Positions 21,655 through 32,430 are shown, numbered from the stretch's first letter. The stretch: 64,000 nucleotides of DNA from Bemisia tabaci (GCF_918797505.1 NC_092797.1:25371372-25435371), one strand, 5' to 3'. Made by a program: numbers and translations. Notes: generated by a model from the letters alone, not told the origin.

Positions 21655-22151
21655 TAAAAATGCATGCGATGTTAAATGGAATCCTCTGGGATCAGCGGAT
21701 TCCCAAAGATAACAAGAGGAGGATATACAACGCTGTAGTCAAAAGTATATTAACATACGGATGTGAAGTTTGGCAGCTGAAGAAACGGACACAGGATATG
21801 CTAAGAGCAACGGAGATGGATTTCTGGAGAAGGTCAGCAGGAATTTCTAGGAGAGATCGGGTCCGTAATGATAGAGTGCGTCAGATAATGGAAGTCGAAA
21901 ATGACATCGTGTTCGACGTCATGACCAAACAACTTGTTTGGTATGGTCATGTCAATAGGATGACGGAAGAGAGGCTGCCAAAAAAGATGCTTGATTGGGT
22001 TCCTCCTGGGAGGAGACGTAGGGGACGCCCAGTGAGAGGTTGGCGACAGGGGGTGTTAAATGAGATAAGAGATTGTCAACTCCCTGATGACCTGTGGGAA
22101 GACCGAGCTTTGTGGCGATTAGGCGTCGCACAGCGCCAAAGAGCGCTATAA
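21655..22151 (+). pseudogene. non-LTR retrotransposon RT C-terminal fragment (5'-truncated)
   Basis: The frame LNGILWDQRIPKDNKRRIYN continues VVKSILTYGCEVWQLKKRTQ, MDFWRRSAGISRRDRV, TKQLVWYGHVNRM and GRRRRGRPVRGWRQGV, ending QRQRAL and TAA. This is the conserved C-terminal end of RTE-like non-LTR reverse transcriptases, seen in very many insect genomes. The catalytic part (YADD region) is absent, so this is a typical 5'-truncated copy. It shares its last 40 residues with fragments at 27848-27981, 31534-31667 and 50298-50400. It sits inside the CACTA ORF. Confidence 0.85.
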
Positions 22152-22159
22152 AAGCGACT

Positions 22160-22773
22160 CTTGCGTATGAGGGCGCTAAAAGGTTAGTTAGAAACATGTT
22201 AGGCCAACTGTGCCCAGGGATTGCCGACTTTTCTGTTTTGCCAGCGATTCGTAACAAAATCATGGAGAATCGCATTTCATATCACGTAGGAGCCAGCTAT
22301 TTTACTGGAAAAGGAAAGGCGGACTTGGAAGACACAAGTGCCGAAGATTTCCTTGGACGGATAGGAACGTTTATCCTATCCATGATGCCTAAGTCCACGC
22401 TTGCCCAGTCACCGCATCTCTCACAAAACAAGGTAGAAAGCTACCCGGACTATGACCCTCAGTGGTCAAATACCTTAATCCAGTTTAAGGCATCAGCCGC
22501 TGCAGGGGCTGGCGAAGCGCTAAAGAAGGTCATTAACTCAGAGACAACAGCTTCTGCCGAATCATTGGAAAAACTGAAAAAGGATTTTTCCTAGGGGGGG
22601 ACCTAGCGGAGCCCCCCAGCGACGAGGACGATGACGATGATAATGGCGATGATGACACGCCAGATGACCCACCAGCAGGGGCATCCTCTGAAGAGCCCAA
22701 ACCCAGGAAAGCTACAAAGAGGAAGACCACGGGGAAAGGGCCTGTTACTCGTACCAAGAAAACAGCAAAGTAA
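22160..22773 (+). pseudogene. unrecognised ORF with acidic then basic tail
   Basis: The frame reads LAYEGAKRLVRNMLGQLCPG, MENRISYHVGASYFTGKG and AEDFLGRIGTFILSMMP, and stops at 22592 beside a run of seven Gs. If that G-run is a frameshift site, the next frame goes on with an acidic segment (SDEDDDDDNGDDD) and a Lys-rich end (KPRKATKRKTTGKG), stopping at 22771-22773. The composition, a globular part followed by a charged tail, could suit a nucleic-acid-packaging protein such as a gag or nucleocapsid; that is inference. I do not recognise the family. It starts right after the RT fragment. Confidence 0.35.
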
Positions 22774-23488
22774 CATTGACTTCATCTGTCGTCTGATTAA
22801 TCTGTATATAATTAATGTTTTGATATCTTTTGTATTTCCTAGATTTTGTTGCATTAAATCAAAATTCTTTAGTTGTAATTCCATGCGAAGATTCTGTATT
22901 CGCACCTGTGATTGACTAGCAATCTAGTCTCTTTTCTCAAAGCAGTTCCTCATTCTAGAGTGTGTGTGTGAGGGTGTGTGTGTGTGTGTGTGTGAGGGTG
23001 AGGGTGTGTGTGTGTGTGTGTGTGGGTGTGTGTGTGTGAGGGTGTGTGTGCATGTCTTACATCAGAAGTGGGGCCGAGACTGTGGAGTGTGCCTCAGAAC
23101 TGGGGCAGACCATGAAAATACCCAACAGAACTGGGGCTGCCTCACTTATGGGCCGTGCCCCACTTCTGGAAAATATCCCCAAAACCCCCCCAAAAAACCC
23201 CGAAAACCCTTGAGAGCCCCCGGGGCGGCCAGGTTAGGTTAGGTTAGGTTAGGTAGGTTAGGTTATGTTAGGTTAGGTTAGGTAGGTTAGGTTATGTTAG
23301 GTTAGGTTAGGTTAGGTCAGGTTAGGTTAGGTCAGGTTAGGTTAGGTTAGGTCAGGTTAGGTTAGGTCAGGTTAGGTTAGGAAGGCCTAAGGATGAGTCA
23401 AGTAAGGTTTGGTTAGGTTAGAATGGGTTAAATAAGCCTTTTTTCGCAAGGTGCCCCACTTCTGTTGTGAAACATAACTGTGTGTGTG

Positions 23489-23529
<41 letters not shown>

Positions 23530-23544
23530 ATGCATGTATGGCCG
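22774..23544. repeat. GT microsatellites flanking an interstitial TTAGG telomere-type tract
   Basis: GT-rich arrays lie at about 22961-23052 and 23479-23520. Between them, about 23231-23400 is made of repeated TTAGG units with GTTATG and GTCAGG variants; TTAGG is the standard insect telomere repeat. The words CACTTCTG and its complement CAGAAGTG recur on both sides (near 23062, 23163 and 23457), suggesting one composite element. No gene is seen. Confidence 0.85.
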
Positions 23545-24820
23545 CCAATGTATGGGCTGAATATTTATGGAGACTCAAGTAATATTTATGTGTTTACCGT
23601 TGGCGTGTATGAAGGAAAAACGCACCCTGAGGATCTGGATAAATATTTGTCAAGTTTAGTGGAAGAGGTGAATACTCTTTTAAGAGAAGGAATAGACACT
23701 TTCGATGGAAAAAACACATTTTCCCGTCACATTGCACGCTTTGATGGGGGATGCACCAGGACGAGCAATGATGCTGGGGATCAAATATCCCACAGGATAC
23801 AGCTGTTGTAGCCGCTGCAAAGTAAAAGGAACGAGGATACAAGTTTCTGATGACGCGATAGTGGAGGAAAGCTCTGATTCGGACACCAGCACCTCCACTG
23901 CCAACAGTAATATGCCCGGTACAAGTGGCATGGGCATTAACGTGCGAACTGCACGGAGTTACAAAACAGGGCGGACTAGAAACAGAAGAATCCCTATCCG
24001 TTGTCAGAAAAAGTCCAACCATAAAAAGAAAAGAACCTCAGAAAAAACCACAGTGGTGCGGTTTTTAGATCATGAGCCATGCGAGCCTCGTACAGATGCT
24101 GAGGCACTGGACAGGAACTTCAGACTAAATGATATGGAAAAGCCAAGCACGGAACGCCATTTCACAGGGACAACACCACTTATGAAAATTGACGGAATCC
24201 AGCTGGTTTCCAGAACACCGCTTGACTATATGCATTTGATTTGCTTGGGGGTTGTCCGAACTTTAGTGTCACTGTGGATTACGCCTGAAAGCCGAGATAA
24301 ATTAAAAATACAACGAGAGTCCATTGAAAACATCAACAAGAAATCATCAGACATTCAAAATTCTATACCTCTTCCGTTTGGCAACACGCCAAATGAGCTG
24401 AAAGCAAATTGGAAGGCCACGCAAGCGAGAGCTTTCTTACTTTATCTCGGTCCGGTAGTCCTTAAAGAGGAATTACCTTTCATTATTTACGACAATTTTA
24501 TGAAACTCAGCAAGGCAATTCGCATTGGTTGCAGTCCAAAATTATGTAAGTCCCACGTCAGCCTGATGAGGCAATTACTTCGAGAGTTTGTCTCAGAATA
24601 CCATGCTATTTATGGCAATTCGAGAATGGTGTACAATATTCACAACTGTTTACATCTAGCGGACGATGTAGAATTGTATGCCGCAGCATTGGATATCATA
24701 AGTAATTTTGTCTATGAAAATCACATATTTCACATGAAGACTTATTATCTGAAGTCCTCAACTTTTCCAGCAGCACAAACATTTAAAAGAGATAGAAAAA
24801 GAAGTGATCTATTCAGTTAA
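23545..24820 (+). pseudogene. CACTA/EnSpm transposase-type ORF, catalytic and C-terminal part
   Basis: The reading resumes with YVFTVGVYEGKTHPEDLDKY and LSSLVEEVNTLLREGIDTF, and shifts frame near 23705 to FPVTLHALMGDAPGRAMML. It continues GIKYPTGYSCCSRCKVKGTR with a C-x2-C zinc pair, an Arg/Lys-rich insert, FTGTTPLMKIDGIQLVSRTP, DYMHLICLGVVRTL and MVYNIHNCLHLADDVELY. D(A/S)P.RA, the CxxC block, DYMH...GV and the YN.HN.LHL.DDV block are characteristic of insect CACTA/EnSpm-like transposases. The frame ends at KRDRKRSDLFS and a TAA. With the part at 20803 it would form one transposase interrupted by nested elements. No terminal repeats were located, so element ends are unknown. Confidence 0.78.
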
Positions 24821-25218
24821 AAATGTCATGGACCCTAAAGAAAGAGAATAGTTGTTTATATCAAAAGATAAACTGCCTGCACGGTCAAGGGGCGTATAAT
24901 CAAAATTAGACACTTTGAGTTAGGCACGATCCTTCATCACACCAAACTGCTTTTTCCATTGGGCCATATTTCAAAGTACAACTCCTAATATTTACTGAGA
25001 TATTAAGCATTGAGGGAAATTTGGGGAAACAAAAGGGCGTAACATAAAACGGACCTTTTCTGGGTTTCGCGTACAAACAGGCAGGCGCAAGCGCGGCCGC
25101 GCCCGCTACCTCGCCTGTGCTACGCGTCAGGGAGTCGGACCCTTTTCGTTGGCAAGACACAAAACGCCCGCCATTCATCGATTGTATGTGTTTTCTGTCA
25201 TTGTCTCAGTAATTTTTC
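24821..25218. other. spacer, no gene recognised
   Basis: Non-coding by inspection. A GC-rich patch around 25080-25140 (GGCGCAAGCGCGGCCGCGCC) stands out but shows no gene. Confidence 0.4.
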
Positions 25219-25660
25219 AAGATGATTCGACGGACGCCATTCTTTGAGCGACGTGTGATATATCGCATCGATTCGTTCCATAATTTCAGCTACTTGTCAT
25301 TTTTTTCGAATTTTGAGATCGCACTTCTCGTCATAAGACTGAAGAATTCATGTGGCAAATTTCACAAAAAAATTCAACGTAATTGAGGCACGGTATTTTC
25401 AGAGGCAGAATATATCGCATTCGAGTGCAGTTTCGATAGCAGTATCAAATGCGATATTTTTCCTCTAAAATTTCCTTCATTACGGTGAATTTCTCCGTCA
25501 AATTTGGTACATGAATTCTTATTTAGTCTCGTGACAAGAGAAGTGCGATCTCAAAATTCGAAAAAAAATAACCAAGTAGGTATTTGAAATTATCGAGCGA
25601 ATCGATTCGATATATCGCACGTCGCTCTGAAACAAAAAATGGCGTCCGTCGAATCACCTT
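25219..25660. mobile_element. foldback MITE, about 440 bp
   Basis: The left end AAGATGATTCGACGGACGCC and the right end GGCGTCCGTCGAATCACCTT are near-perfect reverse complements. Pairing continues inward for nearly 200 bp per arm, for example TTCGAATTTTGAGATCGCAC with GTGCGATCTCAAAATTCGAA. The element is almost wholly a hairpin with no coding capacity. No certain target duplication was seen. Confidence 0.85.
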
Positions 25661-26489
25661 AACTTTGCCAAATTAAAATGACCCAAACATTCGTTGTCCC
25701 GTAAGTAAATTCGTTTTTAGCCTATTCTTTCTATATTTTGCAAAATGTCGTCGTATCTTGGAGCCGAGTCCGTTATTAGAGCTCTCCCTTTTTTATTGAC
25801 CAGGACCCTTTTTGCAGGTCGGTTTTTGTCGCAATTTGTCGGTTTGCAGTGGCCATGGCACTAGACCATATATTGTAGAATTTCACTCGTACTGTAAAAG
25901 TACTCTTATTTTCAATGCCTTTTTGGTTTTTGATTTCGGTGACGGGGATAGCCTCTAAAAAAGCTGGAGTGCGCGCCAACTAAATTTTCGCTCCTTTAGA
26001 CGTTTGCGACAGAAGATCCACCACTCTCCATTACTCACTCTCCATTACTCACTCTCCATTACTCTCTCTCTATACTCTTTCGCAGTTTAAAAGTGCGTAA
26101 ACTTATTTCATTCCTTAAGTTTTTATTCTTTTCAACATACAGACGTTAAAAAGATTCTCTACCCTTTTATTATGTCTTATTCACTTACAAAACATAATTA
26201 TTTTAATTACAATTTGTAGCATTGTGGCTATGGGCGATTCTTGGATTCTTAAGAACATAAATTTGTACCTGCACCACTATTTCAATTTCAATTGATTATT
26301 ACTTCATTGTTTTAGTTATTTACATATATAACAAAAGTTTAACTTATAGTTGCCACTCAGGTCATCCACGGGGTTCTATAATAAATAGATGAGGTCCAAT
26401 TTCCACATTCTCTTAGCTACTTTCAAAAGGCAAAAACTGGAAAATGCATGTCATTATTTCATAACTTTATAAATACCTTAGCATTATTA
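25661..26489. other. spacer with a 15-bp minisatellite
   Basis: Positions about 26018-26075 repeat a CACTCTCCATTACT unit three to four times. The remainder is AT-rich and shows no gene. Confidence 0.5.
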
Positions 26490-27130
26490 TTCACCGAGAA
26501 ATATTGTGGAAGAAAAGTCAAGTGGAATTTTTTTTGAAAAATAATATTCGGTTCGAGAATCTACCGCCCTCCAATCGTACCAGTGGAGGATTGTGGGAAG
26601 CCGCTGTTAAGAGTATGAAGTCTCATTTAAAACGAACGATCGGAAATGAGAGACTTTACGCCGCGGAGTCCATAACATTGATATGTCGCATCGAGGCGAT
26701 GATGAATTCGCGCCCCCTCACCCCTATGTCATCAGACCCTACTGACTTTCGCCCTCTGACGACCGGTCATTTTCTCATTGGCCGCCCGTTGTGCTGCCCT
26801 CCGGAACCGATTTATTTTGATCAAGACATGTCTCGCCTCCGCCGTTGGGAACTTGTGAATGGAATGTTTCAAGCAATCTGGCGATGGAGCGTCGAATACA
26901 TGCACACTCTCCAGCCTCGCGGCAAATGGGTCAAAGAGACCCCGAACTTAGAAGTAGGAACTTTAGTCCTCATTAAAGATGAAAATTTACCTCCTCTAGA
27001 ATGGAAGCTTAGCCGCGTGTTAGATGTTAACCCTGACAAGGACAAGCGCGTCCGAGAAGCTTCGGTAAAAACCATTTCCGGAACTTATGAGCGCCCGGTC
27101 CTGAAGCTTTATCCCTTGCCTCGGCAATAA
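26490..27130 (+). pseudogene. BEL/Pao integrase C-terminal half
   Basis: The frame shows RTSGGLWEAAVKSMKSHLKR with the catalytic Glu of the DDE triad, CRIEAMMNSRPLTP, FRPLTTGHFLIGRPL, RRWELVNGMFQAIW, GTLVLIKDENLPPLEWKLSR and the ending RPVLKLYPLPRQ with a TAA. This is the C-terminal half of BEL/Pao integrase, followed by the usual end of pol. Protease, RT, RNase H and the first two catalytic Asp residues are absent upstream. A copy of the same tail occurs at 37468-37710 and at 38171-38361. The ORF3 zinc-knuckle protein starts just downstream after an AG acceptor (ATGTTTCAG). Confidence 0.93.
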
Positions 27131-27164
27131 TGACCCCTAAAAGGACCCACATCTTATGTTTCAG

Positions 27165-27620
27165 CAGTGTTGCCCCCAGTCAATATAAGCAACACTCCGT
27201 CCCCCTCAGCGTGGGACAAGATGGAGGAAGACCTTCTTCGCACCCTCTCACCTCACCCTCTTGTGAGCTTAGAGGACTCTGCCTCCCACATCACCAGTCC
27301 CCCCACGACGCCCTTCCCTGATCGCCCTGTCACCCCTCCCCCAGATTTTCAGGATGTAGTCGACGCCCCATCGCCCCATCGACCAGGCCCTCCACCCCAC
27401 GCGACCACTTATCGGCAATTTCGCTGCATGGTTTGCGGAGGGGTTGGGCACATTACCTTCAGATGCGGCCACTTCGCACCCCTTTCCCTCGAAGAACGTT
27501 GGGCGTTGGGACCTAGTGACTCGGGAAGGTCGTTGCGTGAACTGCCTTAGTGCGCAGCACGCAGACGGCGTCTGCGCAAGCAAAAAGCGCTGCGCCCAAT
27601 AGGGTAGGGCGCATCACACG
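27165..27620 (+). pseudogene. BEL ORF3, proline-rich zinc-knuckle protein (copy 1, 5' part)
   Basis: Directly after pol and a TTATGTTTCAG acceptor, the frame reads SNTPSPSAWDKMEEDLLRTL, a Pro-rich linker (PVTPPPDFQDVVDAPSP), then CMVCGGVGHITFRCGHF and an ERWALG block. A frameshift near 27520 moves into GRCVNCLSAQHADGVCASKK, then RCAQ and an in-frame stop. The better-kept copy at 38412 shows the complete Cys/His pattern. The motifs match the zinc cluster at the end of BEL Gag proteins, but here the ORF lies 3' of integrase, in the position of an accessory or env gene. An insert (27620-28550) cuts it before its C-terminal part. Confidence 0.7.
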
Positions 27621-28550
27621 TACGGGAATTTTGAAACACTTTAGCAGATTTCCGGTTAGGGTGACGATGTTCTGTGAATGAATTTTGAAGAGGAGAATAT
27701 ATGTAAAGAAAGATGTGGAGAATATAGTTGTTTCGTATAACTTATTCAGGGGTCACCATTTCGATATACTTAGGGACAGGACACTTACGTATATTGATAG
27801 TATTTCACGAATTACTTCAGTTATTAGACTTTCAGTTATCAGTTAGACGGCGTGGACGTCCTGTGAAAGGTTGGCGACAAGGGGTGGAGGAGGAGATCAG
27901 AAGGTGCCAATTGCCTGATGATCTCTGGGAGGATAGGGGGCAATGGCGTTTGGGCGTCGCAGAGCGCGAGGCGGCACTATAAAAGCGGCTTTATGTATGT
28001 ACTTCAGTTACTACTGTTCTTTTCTTGTAGGAATTGAAAGGACAATACAAGGAACTTTTTGAATTAATACTAGGAATGGTTTTTAATGTATGTTCCAGAT
28101 GTAAAGTGACTCCATTTGGAGAGCACAAGCAAGCATCAATTACCATTATCGATCAGCCGTCGACGCATGAGAGAACATTCAACACCCACACAGATCAGAA
28201 TATGAGATGCGTACATTTCGTTAACAAGCCAAATATGAAAAGCTAGAGTTCGGCGCTTCCTCTGGAAATATTCATGCCCACGGCCCACTTTGTGAACCTC
28301 ACCCAAGCAGTGGAAAAATCTTCAGTCGGGACAGTTTTGTCAGATGGAATTAATTACTATTCGATTTTAAGTGACAAACGCGATGCCAAGAATATTTCCA
28401 AAACTATGGTTGAATCCGTCAGTAGTCGGCTTTATATAATAGTTAGTGGATAAAAACTCGAGACAAGGTTTCATAATAACGGTTTTCATAAGGTTCAGAC
28501 TCATTATACGGGTCATAGGTTATTTAAATGTAGAAATTGAAACGACCCCC
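27620..28550 (+). mobile_element. composite insert in BEL ORF3
   Basis: The BEL ORF3 sequence breaks at CGCATCACAC (27619) and resumes near CTCAGCTCATGTTTGCTG (28555). The insert contains the tail of a non-LTR RT (27848-27981, GRPVKGWRQGVEEEIRRCQL to EREAAL), then a TTTTCTTGTAG acceptor. After it come short frames (ELKGQYKELFELILGMVFN and ALPLEIFMPTAHFVNLTQAV) that end in stops. These frames look like decayed transposon or viral-like ORFs; I do not recognise them surely. The whole insert is duplicated at 31306-32236. Confidence 0.6.
27848..27981 (+). pseudogene. non-LTR RT 3' tail fragment
   Basis: RRRGRPVKGWRQGVEEEIRR continues to DLWEDRGQWRLGVAEREAAL and a TAA, then ATAAAAGCGGCTTTATGTATG. 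This is the same 3' end as in 21655-22151, so it is a heavily 5'-truncated copy of about 150 bp. The stop and short tail after it are conserved among copies. Confidence 0.85.
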
Positions 28551-28555
28551 CTTCT

Positions 28556-28745
28556 CAGCTCATGTTTGCTGAAATGTTCAAATCGCTTAAGAGACCGGCT
28601 CCCTTCTGCCAGCCGCCGCCGGACTATGAAGGGTTCCGCCGACGCCGTCCCAACCCCATCCCTGCGGGTTACGAGGCGCCGTCTCCCATGCCGGGCCTTC
28701 CACGGTTCCCCCCGCCGACACCAAGGCCACCTTCTCGAGGCTATC
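28556..28745 (+). pseudogene. BEL ORF3, C-terminal part (copy 1)
   Basis: MFAEMFKSLKRPAPFCQPPP matches MFAETFRGLKRPAPFCQ at the end of the copy at 38412, so this is the continuation of ORF3 beyond the insert. The frame then is Pro/Arg-rich (PPTPRPPSRGYP) and fuses at about 28745 to unrelated sequence (LRMQFTFQKVERQNIR). Confidence 0.65.
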
Positions 28746-28759
28746 CCCCCTTCCTGAGA

Positions 28760-29517
28760 ATGCAATTTACTTTCCAGAAAGTAGAAAGGCAAAACATTAG
28801 AAAGTTATGTATTTTTATTGTAAAACTCTACGTGGAGGCCTGGTTTACCGCTCCAAACACAATTAAAGCGCCCAACCACGATTTAGCATTCATGAGGAAA
28901 CTTTTTAAATTTTCAGAAATCGATAAAGATATTTCTACAGCCACCGTGGGAAAGCTGCAAAATCATCTTTGGTACCTAAGTCAAGAGGCCGTTGCTCTTG
29001 CTTTCTTTGATAGAAATGTACCAATTGACAGCAAAAAGAAGATGGTACGAGTTTCAGTCCCGATCCATGTGTTACCCCGAAGTCATTAAGCCGTTTGTTT
29101 TCTACTCCAGAGGCTAGACAAAGTATGCGTTAGAAAATGAAAGCGAAACAGATGATGTTGTGAAAAAAAGTATCGTTCATGAAAATAAAGGACATTAATT
29201 CCGAAGAGTTGGAAGATTTTATTGATTGCCGAACGCGTAAATTTTTTGATAGGTTCAAATTGTCGATGGATTTTATGCAAAATGACCCGTCAACATGGGA
29301 GCAAAACAAAATCTTTCAGGCAAATCTGAAAATAATAGACAACTTAAAGTCAGTCAACGATACGGCTGAAAGAGGTATCAAACTTATCGAGGAATACAGT
29401 GAAAAAAAATTGACAAGAGATGAAAACGAGCGGCAGCACATTATCCAAGTAGTAGCTGAACATAGGAAGCAACATCCTGATGTAAAGAAAAGCACACTTC
29501 TAAAACCTTACCTGTAA
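28760..29517 (+). pseudogene. fragment of a widespread insect transposon-associated ORF
   Basis: Two frames, 28760-29089 and 29179-29517, carry KLYVEAWFTAPNTIKAPNHD, KLQNHLWYLSQEAVALAFFD and NVPIDSKKKMV. After frame breaks come FIDCRTRKFFDRFKLSMDF and VNDTAERGIKLIEEYSEKKL, then HIIQVVAEHRKQHPD. I recognise the pattern (HLWYLSEE.VALA.FD and VND.AERG..LI.E.N) from a large uncharacterised ORF repeated in many insect genomes; its biochemical role is not known to me. It is a C-terminal piece broken by at least one frameshift near 29060-29180. Confidence 0.6.
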
Positions 29518-29931
29518 ATCAATATTTACTGTAGGTATCCTGTCATGTCATTGTCATGTATTGTATTATTTTGCCCGGAAAAAGTATATTCATGATTGTT
29601 TAGCGAGGTCGAAGTAGTTTTTTTCATTCATGTCATTTTTTAATATCCATTGCGTGATTTCTCATTTGGGCCCGAATAATCGTGTTTTTGCGTAACTTTG
29701 AGGGTTTGAAACATGCATTTGCATAATTTTTAGCCCAAATCTGATGATTTCACAAGAAAGAGCACTAAAAAATGTGTACTGGTGCAAATTTCCATTCGTC
29801 TCCATGCAACAATACGTGCCCAAAGTGCAGGGCGAAATACCGTAAAAGCCCGAAAAAGTGACCCCCTCAAAGTGAACGATTCCTTCCCTTTGCACACATT
29901 TATCCTATCCTATCCTATCCCTATGCACATT
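29518..29931. other. spacer, no gene recognised
   Basis: AT-rich and non-coding by inspection. There is a short TCCTATCCTATCC run at about 29900-29922. Confidence 0.4.
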
Positions 29932-30738
29932 TTAATCGCGGGGAGGAGAGACAAGATCAACAAAAGGATAGTTGATTCGTGCTCTTTCAAATTGAGAATG
30001 GGCAGTTATGTATTGAATGAACCGTACGTCGAAGTACAGTTCGAGACCCTTTCCGCCCGAACGGTGAGGGCGCGAGCTGAAGATGATCTTCCCCCTCACA
30101 CTGACGACCCTCTTCCCTCCGGTGATGTTCCCGATTTCGGTGAAAGACACGTTCCGAAACCAGCTTGGGACCGGTGGCTTCTCGGGCTTGACTCGTTCCT
30201 TAGCCTTGAAAATGGATGCTGAGGCCCCAATCAACGGCTTGTCGGTCTTGACTCTTTTCTTCGCACCCGAAACGGAGGTCGGCGTCGGGATCAATCTCTT
30301 CCTCCCGCAACGGGGGGTTGGTGTGGTTGAGGTGGAAGGGCGTTCTGTTTCCGTCAGTTTTACCACCCTTGGGGGGGTCGCCAAATCGACGATTTCTAGA
30401 GGAGTGGTTTCCTTGGTCGATGGCTCGATTATGTCTATCTCCACAACATCCATTGGATCATTTGAGGATGTGGTGTTTTCCGTTGTCTCGACTGCGGAGG
30501 TCTGCCTGAGAGACTGAATGTTGACGACTTGTACAGAGGTTGGTTCCTTGATTGATGGCTTGGAAATATCCGCCGACGCAACATCCATTGAATTCTGATT
30601 TGACGACATGGTGTTTTTCACATGCTCGACGACTTTTACCGGGGTTGTTCTCTTGGTTGATGACGCGGTAATATCTAACGGCGTAACATCCGTCGGATCA
30701 TTTGAGTTGCAACTTTCGGAGCAATTCAGTTTGTGATC
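29932..30738 (-). CDS. unrecognised minus-strand ORF with Ser/Thr/Pro-rich repeats
   Basis: On the minus strand a frame stays open for over 260 codons. Its N-terminal part holds three diverged repeats of about 35 residues beginning SNDPTDVTPLDI, SSNQNSMDVASADI and SSNDPMDVVEIDI, each followed by a TKETTP-like segment. Next come a basic Ser/Thr/Pro linker and a more globular end (NVSFTEIGNITGGKRVVSVR, ending PFVDLVSPPRD). No family was recognised. The 5' end is lost where the frame meets the duplicated BEL segment at 30738. Its first 79 bp (30659-30737) occur again at 32660-32738, on the other side of that segment, showing that the ORF was split by the insertion. It may be a transposon gag or a host gene. 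Confidence 0.45.
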   Translation of the reverse strand, partial: DHKLNCSESCNSNDPTDVTPLDITASSTKRTTPVKVVEHVKNTMSSNQNSMDVASADISKPSIKEPTSVQVVNIQSLRQTSAVETTENTTSSNDPMDVVEIDIIEPSTKETTPLEIVDLATPPRVVKLTETERPSTSTTPTPRCGRKRLIPTPTSVSGAKKRVKTDKPLIGASASIFKAKERVKPEKPPVPSWFRNVSFTEIGNITGGKRVVSVRGKIIFSSRPHRSGGKGLELYFDVRFIQYITAHSQFERARINYPFVDLVSPPRD

Positions 30739-30746
30739 CGAGTAGT

Positions 30747-32430
30747 TTCGGTAAAAACCATTTCCGGAACTTATGAGCGCCCGGTCCTGAAGCTTTATCC
30801 CTTGCCTCGGAAAGAATGACTCCTAAAAGGACCCACATCTTATGTTTCAGCAGTGTTGCCCCCAGTCAATATAAGCAACACTCCGTCCCCCTCAGCGTGG
30901 GACAAGATGGAGGAAGACCTTCTTCGCACCCTCTCACCTCACCCTCTTGTGAGCTTAGAGGACTCTGCCTCCCACATCACCAGTCCCCCCACGACGCCCT
31001 TCCCTGATCGCCCTGTCACCCCTCCCCCAGATTTTCAGGATGTAGTCGACGCCCCATCGCCCCATCGACCAGGCCCTCCACCCCACGCGACCACTTATCG
31101 GCAATTTCGCTGCATGGTTTGCGGAGGGGTTGGGCACATTACCTTCAGATGCGGCCACTTCGCACCCCTTTCCCTCGAAGAACGTTGGGCGTTGGGACCT
31201 AGTGACTCGGGAAGGTCGTTGCGTGAACTGCCTTAGTGCGCAGCACGCAGACGGCGTCTGCGCAAGCAAAAAGCGCTGCGCCCAATAGGGTAGGGCGCAT
31301 CACACGTACGGGAATTTTGAAACACTTTAGCAGATTTCCGGTTAGGGTGACGATGTTCTGTGAATGAATTTTGAAGAGGAGAATATATGTAAAGAAAGAT
31401 GTGGAGAATATAGTTGTTTCGTATAACTTATTCAGGGGTCACCATTTCGATATACTTAGGGACAGGACACTTACGTATATTGATAGTATTTCACGAATTA
31501 CTTCAGTTATTAGACTTTCAGTTATCAGTTAGACGGCGTGGACGTCCTGTGAAAGGTTGGCGACAAGGGGTGGAGGAGGAGATCAGAAGGTGCCAATTGC
31601 CTGATGATCTCTGGGAGGATAGGGGGCAATGGCGTTTGGGCGTCGCAGAGCGCGAGGCGGCACTATAAAAGCGGCTTTATGTATGTACTTCAGTTACTAC
31701 TGTTCTTTTCTTGTAGGAATTGAAAGGACAATACAAGGAACTTTTTGAATTAATACTAGGAATGGTTTTTAATGTATGTTCCAGATGTAAAGTGACTCCA
31801 TTTGGAGAGCACAAGCAAGCATCAATTACCATTATCGATCAGCCGTCGACGCATGAGAGAACATTCAACACCCACACAGATCAGAATATGAGATGCGTAC
31901 ATTTCGTTAACAAGCCAAATATGAAAAGCTAGAGTTCGGCGCTTCCTCTGGAAATATTCATGCCCACGGCCCACTTTGTGAACCTCACCCAAGCAGTGGA
32001 AAAATCTTCAGTCGGGACAGTTTTGTCAGATGGAATTAATTACTATTCGATTTTAAGTGACAAACGCGATGCCAAGAATATTTCCAAAACTATGGTTGAA
32101 TCCGTCAGTAGTCGGCTTTATATAATAGTTAGTGGATAAAAACTCGAGACAAGGTTTCATAATAACGGTTTTCATAAGGTTCAGACTCATTATACGGGTC
32201 ATAGGTTATTTAAATGTAGAAATTGAAACGACCCCCCTTCTCAGCTCATGTTTGCTGAAATGTTCAAATCGCTTAAGAGACCGGCTCCCTTCTGCCAGCC
32301 GCCGCCGGACTATGAAGGGTTCCGCCGACGCCGTCCCAACCCCATCCCTGCGGGTTACGAGGCGCCGTCTCCCATGCCGGGCCTTCCACGGTTCCCCCGC
32401 CGACACCAAGGCCACCTTCTCGAGGCTATC
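30747..32430 (+). mobile_element. near-identical second copy of 27061-28740
   Basis: From TTTCGGTAAAAACCATTTCC the sequence repeats the first cassette at an offset of 3686 bp. It contains the end of BEL integrase, ORF3, the composite insert with the non-LTR tail (31534-31667) and the ORF3 C-terminal part. Differences are few: a changed stop context after pol (CGGAAAGAATGACTCC) and one C lost near 32394-32398, which shifts the Pro-rich frame. Shared breaks, such as the stop in RCAQ, show that copying happened after the ORF was already disabled. Confidence 0.92.

Noticed and set aside
22964..23578. Cys/Val-rich frames over GT repeats
   Set aside because: Translations of a microsatellite, not genes.
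25080..25140. GC-rich patch as bacterial insertion
   Set aside because: Short, no coding frame, and surrounded by ordinary AT-rich insect-like DNA.
29932..30621. Plus-strand frames at 30083-30517 as a gene
   Set aside because: The minus-strand frame is longer and has organised repeats; the plus frames are its shadows.
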